Assembly: GCA_049974825.1 (NCBI GenBank) | Contig: JBNGDJ010000008.1 | Span: 1-36,334 of the forward strand | DNA length: 36,334 nucleotides | Direction of reading: 5' to 3' | Origin: JBKHDT01 sp049974825 | GTDB taxonomy: Bacteria > Pseudomonadota > Gammaproteobacteria > Halothiobacillales > Halothiobacillaceae | Shown: piece by piece, positions 19,259-27,484 of the stretch | Layout of the letters: every line of letters starts with the position of its first letter | Position numbering within the stretch: the stretch's first letter is position 1 | Program-made: the position numbers and the translations under genes | The notes under the pieces: model-generated | What the model was told of the DNA's origin: nothing | The model's input: the letters and a program-made list of their open reading frames with translations, nothing else | The model's database searches: none

Positions 19259-19780
19259 TTACCGCAGATCGCGCAGGATTTGATTGACGATCTTCCGCGG
19301 GCCCTGGCCGTCGGTCAGCACCACGATATCCGCGATTTCCCGGTACAGCGGCTCGCGCAGTTTCATCAGCTCGGTCAGGCGAGCCGCCCGATCCTCGGTC
19401 TGGAGCAGGGGGCGGTTCGTGTCATGGGCCGTGCGCGCGAGCTGCTGGGCAACCGGCGCATGAAGATAGACCACCGTCCCGCGCGCCTTGAGTGCCTCGC
19501 GGTTCTCCGGGCGCATGATCGCGCCCCCGCCCGTGGCCAGCACAATGCCGGTTTTTTGGGTCAGCTCGTCGATCATCGCCGATTCACGATCGCGAAAGCC
19601 GGCCTCGCCCTCGATTTCGAAAATCAGCGGAATCGCCGCGCCCGTGCGCTCCTCGATTTCCCGATCGCTGTCAACAAAGGCCAGCCCCGTGGCGCTTGCC
19701 AGGGCCTTGCCAATCGTGCTCTTGCCGGCGCCCATGGGGCCGATCAGAAAAATATTGCGGGTGGAAAGGGGAGTGTTCAT
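19259..19780 (-). CDS. aroK: Shikimate kinase
   Basis: A 173-residue enzyme that phosphorylates shikimate at the 3-hydroxyl using ATP. Motifs are Walker A GPMGAGKST, VDSDREIEERTG (shikimate-binding Asp), FRDRES, the LATGGGAIM loop and the Arg-rich lid region. The start was placed at MNTPLSTRNIFLIGPMG (19780), which gives exactly the E. coli AroK length. An upstream in-frame ATG would translate through the hairpin at 19801-19831 and is rejected. Upstream on the same strand are the Ig-like gene and its terminator, so aroK-aroB may use their own promoter or read-through. Confidence 0.96.
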   Translation of the reverse strand: MNTPLSTRNIFLIGPMGAGKSTIGKALASATGLAFVDSDREIEERTGAAIPLIFEIEGEAGFRDRESAMIDELTQKTGIVLATGGGAIMRPENREALKARGTVVYLHAPVAQQLARTAHDTNRPLLQTEDRAARLTELMKLREPLYREIADIVVLTDGQGPRKIVNQILRDLR

Positions 19781-19800
19781 CGGTTTCTTTTGTTCTGTAT

Positions 19801-19831
19801 GCAAAACCGCCCGCGTATGCGGGCGGTTTGC
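19801..19831 (-). terminator. Hairpin terminator between the Ig-like gene and aroK
   Basis: AAACCGCCCGC and GCGGGCGGTTT form a perfect 11-bp stem with a 4-nt loop (19815-19818). On the minus strand it is followed by a short TTTT, 30 nt after the Ig-like stop codon and 20 nt before aroK. The T-tract is short, so read-through into aroK-aroB is likely and the site may act as a partial terminator. Confidence 0.7.
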
Positions 19832-19860
19832 AATCGACAAGGCTCAACTGGTTTCAGTCA

Positions 19861-22098
19861 TTAAGTACAACCCGGGAGAGTGACCGTCGTGGAATTGCCC
19901 CCCGTTGTGCTGATTTCCAGGCTGACTGTCCCCGATTGCGCCGGGTACCCAGCTGTAACTGTGGTCTGCCCTTCGTCATTGGTAACCGAGGGGTCAACCG
20001 TAATCGATGTGGCCTGTTCCATGGTTGCGCTGACCGGGGCACCCGCAACTGGAACCCCTTGTGCGTCATAGAAGGTAGCGGTCACGATCGCGGTCATGCT
20101 CCCTGTCACCGGATCTGCGGTGCAATCGGTGCCGGTGCCCGTCGCGCTTTCGATGGATGTGAAAATCTCGACCTCGGTCGCCTTGACTGTAACTTCGATC
20201 TGCTCGCTTTCTTCCTGGCCGACGCTAAACAGCAGCGTGACGTCTTCGGCCCCCGGCGGCAGCTGGGCCACGATGCTGAAGGTGGCGCAGCCGTTGGCGC
20301 CGGTCACGACAGGCTGGTTGCCCGTGTCAAATTCGCCGGTCGTGTTGACGACCACGTTGCCGCCGAGGCCGCCAACGCTGATGGTGTAGTTCGGCAGAGG
20401 CACGTCATTGGCGTCCCGCACGCACATGGTGACCGAGGTGGTGCCATTGCCGGTCACCTCGGTGTGCGAGGACGTCATTTGCAGGGCCCGGATACCCGCG
20501 TAGCTGGCCGCGAACACCGTGGTGGCGCCGGACTCGACAGCTTCGGCGGTGACGATCGCGTTCTGGCCGACCCGGGCGACCGGGTAGGTCATCAGTGTGC
20601 TGGCCACGCCGAACTGGTCTGTGGTGGCCGTGGCGATGATATTGCCGTACTGCGCCCGGCCAATGGTCCAGGGGATGTTCGCTCCGACATCCTGCCCGGC
20701 AGGGAAGAGGCCCTGTACAAGCAGTCGGCTGTTGTCCAGGATCAAGTCGACGCTGCGCCGGCTGGTCATCTCGCGGGCATCACCCTGCTCGTTCGGGTAG
20801 AGGATCAGCTGGTCGCCCTGACGGGCGCGGGCGGTCGCACCGCCGCCCAGCGCCACACCGTCGATAAGGGCGACGCCGTCTTCCTGGTCAAAGCGGTCCC
20901 CGCCCTCGGTGGGGTTGCCACGGGTGCCGCTGAGTACGAACTGGCCTGCGCTTTCGGAAGGGAAGCCCGCGATCGGTGAGTCGATCAGGCCGAAGCGCAC
21001 GGTGGCGTTGGGCACCGGATTGCCTTCGCGGTCCTGGACCACCGCGGTCAGAATCCGCGAATAGGTACCGTTGTCCAGCGTTTCACCTTCGGCCAGTTCG
21101 ATCTGGGACTGGTTGTTGCGGATGGCATCCACGTAGGGTCCGGTCAGAGTCACCGAAGCGGCCCGGCCATCCTGAATCAGGACGGTCAGATCATGGGTGA
21201 TCGCCTGCTGGATTCCGTTGTCGACATTGTTGTCAGCGCCATCAGCCGTCAGGCGAATCTTCACCGTGCCGGCGGCAGTGCCGGCCAGCATGGGAATTTC
21301 CGCACGTCCGGTGCTGCCGATGCTGCGAGTGGTCACGTTGGTGCCTTGTGCGCCGTTGGCGCCCACGAGGCGGGAGCCCAGGCTGTCCCCGACGATTTCA
21401 GCACGCAGGTTGTTGGCGCTGTCCGCCGGGGCGACGACCGGCTGCCCGTTGGCATCGCGCAGGTTGGCGACGATGGTGGCGCGGTCGTTGCGGCCCTGGC
21501 CGGTGATATAGACCGGGCCGTCTTCGACCGAGGTGGTCAGGGTGCTCGGCAGGCCGGTATCCACGGAGCCGCCAATGCGGATTTCACGCGAGACCGTGGC
21601 GGTCTGGCCGGTGGCCGGGTCCTGGAAGGTGGCCTCGATGGTGACCGTGCCGGCCCGGTTCCAGGCCACGTAGCTCATGCGCGCCGTGCCGCCGACGGTG
21701 GCCTGGCTGTACCCCCAAAGCGGTTTCATCAGGTCCCGTTCCTGACAGTTGCCGGCGTCGTCGCAGATCTCGACGCTTTCAGTCTCATCCGGCGTGTAGA
21801 GCGCGCCGTGAACCTTGTTCGGATCGCCCTTCACCGTGAAGTGGACCGGTGTTTCGGTGGGTGCGCGTCCGCCGCCATCGCGCACGGTCGCGATGATCTC
21901 GCCGTGGTACTCAAAGCCCGTCAGCTCATAGTAGCCGGCCCAGTCGTTCAGTGGCTGGGCGGGCAGGGTGCTCGGTGCCTCAAGCGTAATCGTGGGACCG
22001 TTTGCTTCCTGGAAGCCGCCGCCGCCCCCGCCGCCACAGGCGGCCAGGAGCAGGGTGGTCAGTGCGATCAGGATCAGGCGGGTGAGGGACATGCGCAT
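19861..22098 (-). CDS. Ig-like repeat outer-membrane lipoprotein in the pil operon
   Basis: A 745-residue lipoprotein. MRMSLTRLILIALTTLLLAAC is a type II signal peptide with the lipidated Cys at 21, followed by seven Gly. Asn at 33 and no Asp at +2 favour outer-membrane sorting. The mature protein is a chain of beta-rich, bacterial Ig/invasin-like modules. Signature phrases recur: VRDGGGRAPTETPVHFTV, NLRDANGQPVVAP, VVQDREGNPVPNATVRFGL, VRDANDVPLPNYTISV, FYDAQGVPVAGAPVSA and DEGQTTVTAGYPAQSG. AAGGAGC lies 8 nt before the ATG. Only 29 nt separate it from the pilQ stop, and a hairpin follows, so it is probably the last gene of pilMNOPQ. A link to pilus function or surface adhesion is inferred from this position; I do not recognise a named homologue. 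Confidence 0.88.
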   Translation of the reverse strand: MRMSLTRLILIALTTLLLAACGGGGGGGFQEANGPTITLEAPSTLPAQPLNDWAGYYELTGFEYHGEIIATVRDGGGRAPTETPVHFTVKGDPNKVHGALYTPDETESVEICDDAGNCQERDLMKPLWGYSQATVGGTARMSYVAWNRAGTVTIEATFQDPATGQTATVSREIRIGGSVDTGLPSTLTTSVEDGPVYITGQGRNDRATIVANLRDANGQPVVAPADSANNLRAEIVGDSLGSRLVGANGAQGTNVTTRSIGSTGRAEIPMLAGTAAGTVKIRLTADGADNNVDNGIQQAITHDLTVLIQDGRAASVTLTGPYVDAIRNNQSQIELAEGETLDNGTYSRILTAVVQDREGNPVPNATVRFGLIDSPIAGFPSESAGQFVLSGTRGNPTEGGDRFDQEDGVALIDGVALGGGATARARQGDQLILYPNEQGDAREMTSRRSVDLILDNSRLLVQGLFPAGQDVGANIPWTIGRAQYGNIIATATTDQFGVASTLMTYPVARVGQNAIVTAEAVESGATTVFAASYAGIRALQMTSSHTEVTGNGTTSVTMCVRDANDVPLPNYTISVGGLGGNVVVNTTGEFDTGNQPVVTGANGCATFSIVAQLPPGAEDVTLLFSVGQEESEQIEVTVKATEVEIFTSIESATGTGTDCTADPVTGSMTAIVTATFYDAQGVPVAGAPVSATMEQATSITVDPSVTNDEGQTTVTAGYPAQSGTVSLEISTTGGNSTTVTLPGCT

Positions 22099-22127
22099 GG
22101 CTGTCGGCTCCTTGAAGTAATTCTTTT

Positions 22128-24305
22128 TCAGTTGGCGGCCAGCTCGACCTGGTCGCCCTCGACGATTTTCGGGGTCACGAAGATCAGCAGTTCAAAGCGC
22201 GTGTTTTCCTTGTTGATGCGCTTGAACAGATTGCCGAGCGCCGGCAGGTCACCCAGGAAGGGGACCTTGTCCATCTGGTCGATATTGGTGTACTCGTAGA
22301 TGCCCCCGAGTACCACGGTCTCGCCATTGCGCACCTGGACCTTGGTCTTGACCTCGCGCTCGTTGATCGCCGGATTGCCCTGGACAAGGAAGGTCTGGTC
22401 CGGCTCGTCCTTGCGCACTTCGATGTCGAGGATGATGTTGTTGTTGGGCGTGATTTGCGGGGTGACCTTGGTTTCCAGCATCGCGTCCTGGAATTCCACA
22501 TTCGTTCCGTTCTGTGATGTGGTCACGAACGGCACCCGCTGGCCTCGCTTGATGTAGGCTTCGTGCCCGTTCTGGGTAATCACCTTCGGGTTGGAGATGA
22601 TTTCCCCGGCCCCCTCGGCTTGCAGGGCGGAAAGTTCCAGGTCAAGCAGCACGTTGGAGCCAAGAATGCTCAGACCAATCTGCCCGGTCGGGTCGGCCAC
22701 CGGCAGATTGACATTCCAGCGGCCGGGCTGATCGGGCAGGCCGATCGGGAAAGGCTGCCCCGTGTTCTGCATGTTGGCAACCGCCGTGTCGGTCATCTGG
22801 CCCGTGCCTTCGCCGGAGCCTGTGGTACTGATGATGCTGTTGCCGCTGTTGAAGCCGGCGGTGACGCCCCAGCGCGTGCCGAGCTCGCGCTGGAAGTTGT
22901 CGGTGGCGATCACAATGCGGGTCTCGATCAGTACCTGCTTGATCGGACGGTCCAGTCGGCCAATCAGGTCACGCATCCGGCGGATATTGTCGGCGATGTC
23001 GTGGACCACGAGGGTGTTGGTCCGCGCATCGACCGTAATGGACCCGCGCACGCTCAAAAACTGGCCCGATTCCTGGTCGCTTTCGAGCAGGGTGGCAATT
23101 TCCGCGGCCTGGGCATAGTTGATCTGCACGATGTCCGTCATCAGCGGGGCCAGTTCTTCGGACCGCTGGCGTGCCTCAAGCTCTGCGGCATCACGCGCTG
23201 CCAGCTCCTGAGTCGGTGCCACGAAGATGACATTGCCGTTCTGGCGAGAACTCAGGCCGCGCGTGGTCAGGATCAGGTCAAATGCCTGGTCCCAGGGGAC
23301 GTTTTCCAGCCGCAGGCTCATTGATCCGCCCACGCTGTCGCTGACCACGATGTTGTTGCCGGTAAAGTCCGCCAGAAGCTGCAGCAGGGGCCGCACTTCA
23401 ATGTCCTGGAACTTGAGGGTCAGGCGTTCGCCGGTATAGACCTTCGGCTGCAGCGGATCATCCGGTTCCACCTCGGGGATGGTCTGCACCTCGACGGTCA
23501 GTTGATTGCCCGTCTGCCAGGCCAGGTGCTCACCGGCGTCACGGGTCTGCAGGCGGACTTCGGTGCCTTCGGCTCTTGGGCGGATGTCCACCCGCGTAAT
23601 CGGCGTGCCGAAATCGCGCACGTCATAGCGCCCGGCCTCCAGCCGGGTTGCGGGCAGATCCACAACCACATCCAGCCCTTCGCGGCGGAGGTTCAGGGGG
23701 ATGTTGGTCCCGCCGACATCGAGGATCAGGCGTCCTTCGCCATTCTCGCCGCGGCGAAAGTCCACGGACGGGTGGGCGGCACCGCCGTCGACTCGCGCTT
23801 CAACCATGGAAGACGTCTCGGTGACCTCCGCAGTTTCGATGCGGTCGGCAACCTCGTCGCGCCGGGGGCGTACCACGGGCGGTCGCGGCGCCGGCTCGGC
23901 CTCGCGGAAGGTCACCAGCAGGTCGTTGCCCTCGGTGGACAGCGTGTAGCCAATCGGTCGCGCCAGGTTGAATACGGCGCGAGTGCGATCGGTGGTTTCG
24001 GCCACCGTCACCGACTCGATCCCTTCAAGGCCGATCTGGGTTCTCCGGCTATCCGCCCGGTTGCGCACGTCCGGCAGGTCGATGGCTACCCGCGGGGGGC
24101 TGTCGATCCGGAAGCTCTCCGGCACCGCCTCCAGCGGTTCGGAGAACGTCATGCGCACCTGGATTTGCCCATCGGCGATTCGATCGTACTCAACGCTTTG
24201 AAGATCGGCCGCCAGCAGGGGGGCGGTCAGCCCCAGTGCCGTCACGGTACCGATTCCCTGCAGTACGGCGCGTCGGAGCGCGTTGCGTGTATGCTTGGTT
24301 TTCAT
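22128..24305 (-). CDS. pilQ: Type IV pilus outer-membrane secretin PilQ
   Basis: A 725-residue secretin that forms the outer-membrane gate for the pilus. A signal peptide ends near LLAA (residue 33). Two AMIN domains follow (about 35-130 and 165-265), binding peptidoglycan. An STN/N0 domain starts near KVYTGERLTLKFQDIEVRPLL with NIVVSDSVGGSMSLRLENVPWDQAFD, and an N1 domain follows (IVQINYAQAAEIATLL, VDARTNTLVVHD). The C-terminal secretin core includes VLIETRIVIA, a Gly/Ser gate region (SGNSIISTTGSGEGTGQ) and the signature VPFLGDLPALGNLFKR before the end. GAGGGGAA lies 9 nt upstream of the ATG. pilP ends 26 nt before it. All expected domains are present. Confidence 0.97.
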   Translation of the reverse strand: MKTKHTRNALRRAVLQGIGTVTALGLTAPLLAADLQSVEYDRIADGQIQVRMTFSEPLEAVPESFRIDSPPRVAIDLPDVRNRADSRRTQIGLEGIESVTVAETTDRTRAVFNLARPIGYTLSTEGNDLLVTFREAEPAPRPPVVRPRRDEVADRIETAEVTETSSMVEARVDGGAAHPSVDFRRGENGEGRLILDVGGTNIPLNLRREGLDVVVDLPATRLEAGRYDVRDFGTPITRVDIRPRAEGTEVRLQTRDAGEHLAWQTGNQLTVEVQTIPEVEPDDPLQPKVYTGERLTLKFQDIEVRPLLQLLADFTGNNIVVSDSVGGSMSLRLENVPWDQAFDLILTTRGLSSRQNGNVIFVAPTQELAARDAAELEARQRSEELAPLMTDIVQINYAQAAEIATLLESDQESGQFLSVRGSITVDARTNTLVVHDIADNIRRMRDLIGRLDRPIKQVLIETRIVIATDNFQRELGTRWGVTAGFNSGNSIISTTGSGEGTGQMTDTAVANMQNTGQPFPIGLPDQPGRWNVNLPVADPTGQIGLSILGSNVLLDLELSALQAEGAGEIISNPKVITQNGHEAYIKRGQRVPFVTTSQNGTNVEFQDAMLETKVTPQITPNNNIILDIEVRKDEPDQTFLVQGNPAINEREVKTKVQVRNGETVVLGGIYEYTNIDQMDKVPFLGDLPALGNLFKRINKENTRFELLIFVTPKIVEGDQVELAAN

Positions 24306-24331
24306 CTGCTTGGCTTCCCCTCAGATCTGCC

Positions 24332-24892
24332 TCAGTCCGTGCGCAACCTGATGCTAACGGGCTGCTCGCGCCAGCCACCCTGGCCATCCGGCACGATTTC
24401 GATCAGCTGGATTTCGTTTTCTTCAATGGCGATGACCCGACCGTAGTTGAGCCCCATGTAATTGCCGACCTGCACCTCGTGGATCACCCCGTCCCCGTCC
24501 CGCACCAGAGCGTAGCGCTGTGCCTGCTGCTGCAGGATGCCGCGCATGGCCAGGGCATCCAGAGGAAACTTCTCAAGCTCCTCGCGCTGACGGTCCTCGT
24601 CCGGCCGGATTCCGTTGTCCACACGTTCCTCGGTCGGGTCCAGGAACGGCATGAACGGGCTGCGGCGATCCGCCTCCTCGTACACGAACTGCGGCATGGG
24701 CTTGAGGTCCGGAATGGGCGGGATTTCACCCCCGGGCCGCGCCATGACTTCTTCGGTCCACCGTTCCAGATCGCGCATGCTGGTATCGACGCAGCCGGTG
24801 AGGGAAACCGCCACCAGCGCCAGCGTCGGCAGGGCGGTCCGCCATGGCCGGGAGTGGGTGCTCACGGGCCGGGTGTGACGACGAGTGTTCAT
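24332..24892 (-). CDS. pilP: Type IV pilus inner-membrane lipoprotein PilP
   Basis: A 186-residue lipoprotein with a long basic N-terminus and the lipobox SLTGC (Cys34). PilP links the PilN-PilO complex to PilQ across the periplasm. The middle is an acidic and proline-rich linker containing RRSPFMPFLDP, a typical PilP motif. The C-terminal beta-sandwich domain reads LEKFPLDALAMRGIL, YALVRDGDGVIHEVQVGNYMGLNYGRVIAIEENEIQLIEIV. The ATG overlaps the pilO stop by 4 nt, indicating coupling. Confidence 0.96.
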   Translation of the reverse strand: MNTRRHTRPVSTHSRPWRTALPTLALVAVSLTGCVDTSMRDLERWTEEVMARPGGEIPPIPDLKPMPQFVYEEADRRSPFMPFLDPTEERVDNGIRPDEDRQREELEKFPLDALAMRGILQQQAQRYALVRDGDGVIHEVQVGNYMGLNYGRVIAIEENEIQLIEIVPDGQGGWREQPVSIRLRTD

Positions 24893-25509
24893 TCGTTGTC
24901 CTCCCCGTCTTCGAGGTAGCGGTAGGTCCGGGCCGTGACCGAGATTTGCAGGTTGTCTGCCCGGTTGCGGGCACTTCCCTCGCCCCCGAGGGAGATGTTC
25001 GGGTTGTGCAGCGTCACGATGCGCGGCAGCTGTGCCGTGTCGCTCATGAAGCGCGCCAGCTCGTGGAACCCGCCTTCCAGCCGGAGCGTGTAGGGCATTT
25101 CGGCGTAGAACTCGTGGCGGCGCTCGTTGCCCGGCTGGATCTGACGGTTTCTCAGCCCGTTGGCCAGCGAGGTTTCCGCGACGTTGTCGATCAGGTTCTC
25201 GGCTTCGCGGCGGTTGGGAAGCTGCCGCAGCAGTTCGCTGAAGCGCACCTGCATTTCCTCAAGCTGAGCCTGAAGGGCCTCCAGGTTCGCGGCTTTCTGC
25301 TGCTTGGTCTCGACTTCCTTGCGCAGGTCGGGCTCGACGGCTTCTGTGCGTGCGAGCTCCTCGCGCAGGGGCTTGGTGTCCAGGTAGATGCCTGCCCCGA
25401 CCAGGGCGACCAGCACCAGCAGCAGGATGATTACCCGCAGCGGCAGGGAGGCCGAACCGATGTTCTTGTAGTCCAGCGTCTTGATTTCGTTGAGCAGATC
25501 CACGGTCAT
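24889..25509 (-). CDS. pilO: Type IV pilus inner-membrane protein PilO
   Basis: A 206-residue bitopic protein that heterodimerises with PilN. A short cytoplasmic tail (MTVDLLNEIKTLDYKNIG) is followed by a helix near 24-43, then a coiled coil (about 46-95, rich in Glu, Gln and Leu) and a ferredoxin-like periplasmic domain (EFYAEMPYTLRLEGGFHELARFM, LPRIVTLHNPNI, LQISVTARTYRYLE). Length and layout match the family. The ATG overlaps the pilN stop and its own stop overlaps the pilP start, each by 4 nt, giving tight translational coupling through pilN-O-P. Confidence 0.96.
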   Translation of the reverse strand: MTVDLLNEIKTLDYKNIGSASLPLRVIILLLVLVALVGAGIYLDTKPLREELARTEAVEPDLRKEVETKQQKAANLEALQAQLEEMQVRFSELLRQLPNRREAENLIDNVAETSLANGLRNRQIQPGNERRHEFYAEMPYTLRLEGGFHELARFMSDTAQLPRIVTLHNPNISLGGEGSARNRADNLQISVTARTYRYLEDGEDNE

Positions 25510-26093
25510 GACTCCTTGTCACCGCTTTCCGGCTTCAGCGGGGTGATGGAAGCGCGGATGGAGAAGGCATAGCGGCCGCCGGGTGTCGCTTCACCGGGTT
25601 CCTGCGCGAGGATCCCGCTGCCGACAATGGAGGCGTTGCCGATGTGCTTGGCCCGGTTGAGCCGGCGCAGGTAGTCGGCCACCCGAGCCTGGGCATCGGC
25701 GGAACCCTGGATGTTGATCTGCTTGTCGTTCTGGACCCGGACATTTTCGAGCTGGACGCCATCCGGCAGGCTTTCGACCAGTTCGTTCATGATGTGAACG
25801 ATCAGCGGACGCTGGGACTGAAGCTCCTGGATGACTTCCATTCGAGCCAGAAGGCGGTCACGTTCCTCGTCCAGCTTCTGGATCGACTGAATGTCGCGGT
25901 CGAGATCCTTGATGACGTCCCGCAGGTACTCGTTGCGCTTTTCCTGGTAGTCAATCTGCGCCGAGACAAAGTAGTGCAGGCCAAATACCACCACACCCGC
26001 CAGGATCACCATTCCGACCAGCTGCTGGATGAATTCCTTTTGCTGCTTTTCTCGTTGCGCGTCGCGCCAGGGCAGAAGATTGATTCTTGCCAT
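25506..26093 (-). CDS. pilN: Type IV pilus assembly protein PilN
   Basis: A 195-residue bitopic inner-membrane protein. The N-terminus MARINLLPWRDAQRE contains the conserved INLLPWR peptide that docks into the groove of PilM. A membrane helix lies near 24-43, a coiled coil about 48-92, and a periplasmic ferredoxin-like domain follows (MNELVESLPDGVQLENVRV, INIQGSADAQARVADYLRRL). The ATG shares one base with the pilM stop codon (TGATG), so termination-reinitiation is likely. Confidence 0.97.
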   Translation of the reverse strand: MARINLLPWRDAQREKQQKEFIQQLVGMVILAGVVVFGLHYFVSAQIDYQEKRNEYLRDVIKDLDRDIQSIQKLDEERDRLLARMEVIQELQSQRPLIVHIMNELVESLPDGVQLENVRVQNDKQINIQGSADAQARVADYLRRLNRAKHIGNASIVGSGILAQEPGEATPGGRYAFSIRASITPLKPESGDKES

Positions 26094-27154
26094 CAGTCAA
26101 AACTCCTCAGCGCGAGGCCACTGGCGATGATCAGCGCCGACCCTTCGTTGGCGATCCGTTCCGCGGAGACGCCCGAGCCAATTTTCGCGTTGGCGAAAGG
26201 GTTGGCCAGGCGAGTTTCCGTGGAAGTCTCCTTGGCGACGCGCTCGACGAAGCCGGGGATATTGGCCGTGCCGCCGCCAAGCAGGACGAGCCCCACCTTG
26301 CCCCCCTGGCCGGCCGAGTAATAAAAGCCGAGCAGTCGCTCAAGTTGCACTGCGGCCGTTTCCACGAAGGGGTGAAGGATTCGGCGCCCGAAATCCTCCG
26401 GCAGATCCCCCGTTTGCTGCCTAACGGCGGCATCGGCCTGAGGCAGATCGTAGACCCGAGCGATCTCCTCGGTCAGCTGCCGGCCGCCGAAATTGTGTTC
26501 GCGGGTGTAGATCAGTCCTTCGCCCGTAAATACGTGCACGGCAGTCATGTTCAGGCCCACGTCAATGAGCGCGACTGGCATCGACAGCTCAGCCTCGCTG
26601 AGCGAGGGGGCGATCATTTCGTTGAAGGCGTTTTCGACGGCGAAGGCCTCGACGTCCACCACGTCTACCGTCAGCCCGGCCATTTCGGCAACTGCGACCC
26701 GGGCTTCGACGTTTTCCGATCGAGTGGCGGCCACCAGTACATCCTGGTTCTCGTCACTGCCGGCGGTCATGCCGAGGACCTCGAAGTCGAGACTGACCTC
26801 GTCGATGGGGTAGGGGATGTACTGGTCGGCCTCGATTCGAACCTGTTCTTCGAGTTCGATGCCCTTGAGGATGGCGGGGAGGGAGATGATCCGGCTGACG
26901 GTGGCGCCGCCGGGGACGGCAAGAACGGCATTGCGGGTCTTTGTTCCCGCTCGTTTCACCGCCTTGCCCAATGCCTCGGCGACGGCTTCCTGGTCCACGA
27001 TGTTCTTGTCCTGGACAGATCCCACCGGGAGCGGCTCGATTGCGAAGGCCACCACTTTATAGCCGTTGCGATGCGGGTCGAGCTGGATGACCTTCACCGA
27101 CGACGAACTGATGTCGACGCCCAGTCTGGCCTTCTTCTTGGAAAACAGTTGCAC
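26093..27154 (-). CDS. pilM: Type IV pilus assembly protein PilM (actin-like ATPase)
   Basis: A 353-residue cytoplasmic, FtsA/actin-like protein that binds the PilN tail. The start is a GTG at 27154 (MQLFSKKKARLGVDIS), preceded by AGGAAAGGATCAGCATC. The open frame runs about 350 codons further upstream, into the antisense of ponA, but has no family similarity there. Motifs are LGVDISSSSVKVIQL (phosphate 1), NAVLAVPGGATVSR, VALIDVGLNMTAVHVF (phosphate 2), NFGGRQLTEEIAR and LVLLGGGTANIPGF (adenosine). It is the first gene of pilM-N-O-P-Q-Ig-like, transcribed divergently from ponA. Annotation that ignores GTG would mis-call the N-terminus. Confidence 0.95.
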   Translation of the reverse strand: MQLFSKKKARLGVDISSSSVKVIQLDPHRNGYKVVAFAIEPLPVGSVQDKNIVDQEAVAEALGKAVKRAGTKTRNAVLAVPGGATVSRIISLPAILKGIELEEQVRIEADQYIPYPIDEVSLDFEVLGMTAGSDENQDVLVAATRSENVEARVAVAEMAGLTVDVVDVEAFAVENAFNEMIAPSLSEAELSMPVALIDVGLNMTAVHVFTGEGLIYTREHNFGGRQLTEEIARVYDLPQADAAVRQQTGDLPEDFGRRILHPFVETAAVQLERLLGFYYSAGQGGKVGLVLLGGGTANIPGFVERVAKETSTETRLANPFANAKIGSGVSAERIANEGSALIIASGLALRSFD

Positions 27155-27484
27155 GATGCTGATCCTTTCCTGGTGGTCGCCAATCCTTTCCTTAATTTCT
27201 TCCCGGGCACTTTCGGCCAACTGGCCGGGCCGTCGCTCCATTGTCCGGTTGCATCCAACCCGTGCCTGTGCGCCAAAGAGGGCAAACAGTCCGGGCGCGT
27301 CCGTCGAATCAGGCGCCGGTCGCCATGCCCGGGGCAGGCGAACTTTCCGAGGCCGCCAGCTTGTGTTCGGCCGGGACGTCGGATGCTTTAAGATGCTATG
27401 CCACTGGACGGGGTATGTCGACAGAATCTCGGCGGTTGAGCTCTTCTGTCCCGTCCGTTCTACACCCGATGTCGGCGCTTTTGA
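27155..27484. other. Divergent promoter region of pilM and ponA
   Basis: A 330-bp gap that must hold the promoters for pilMNOPQ (minus) and ponA (plus). For ponA a weak pair is visible: TTCGGC (27366-27371), 17 bp, TAAGAT (27389-27394). For pilM no clear sigma-70 pair was found, and the nearest GG...GC pair has the wrong spacing for sigma-54. No repeat copy and no small gene are seen here. Confidence 0.4.

Noticed and set aside
27220..27300. Possible sigma-54 promoter for pilM (GGCACGGGTTGGATGC on the minus strand)
   Set aside because: The GG and GC elements are 12 rather than 10 nt apart, so it does not fit the -24/-12 consensus.
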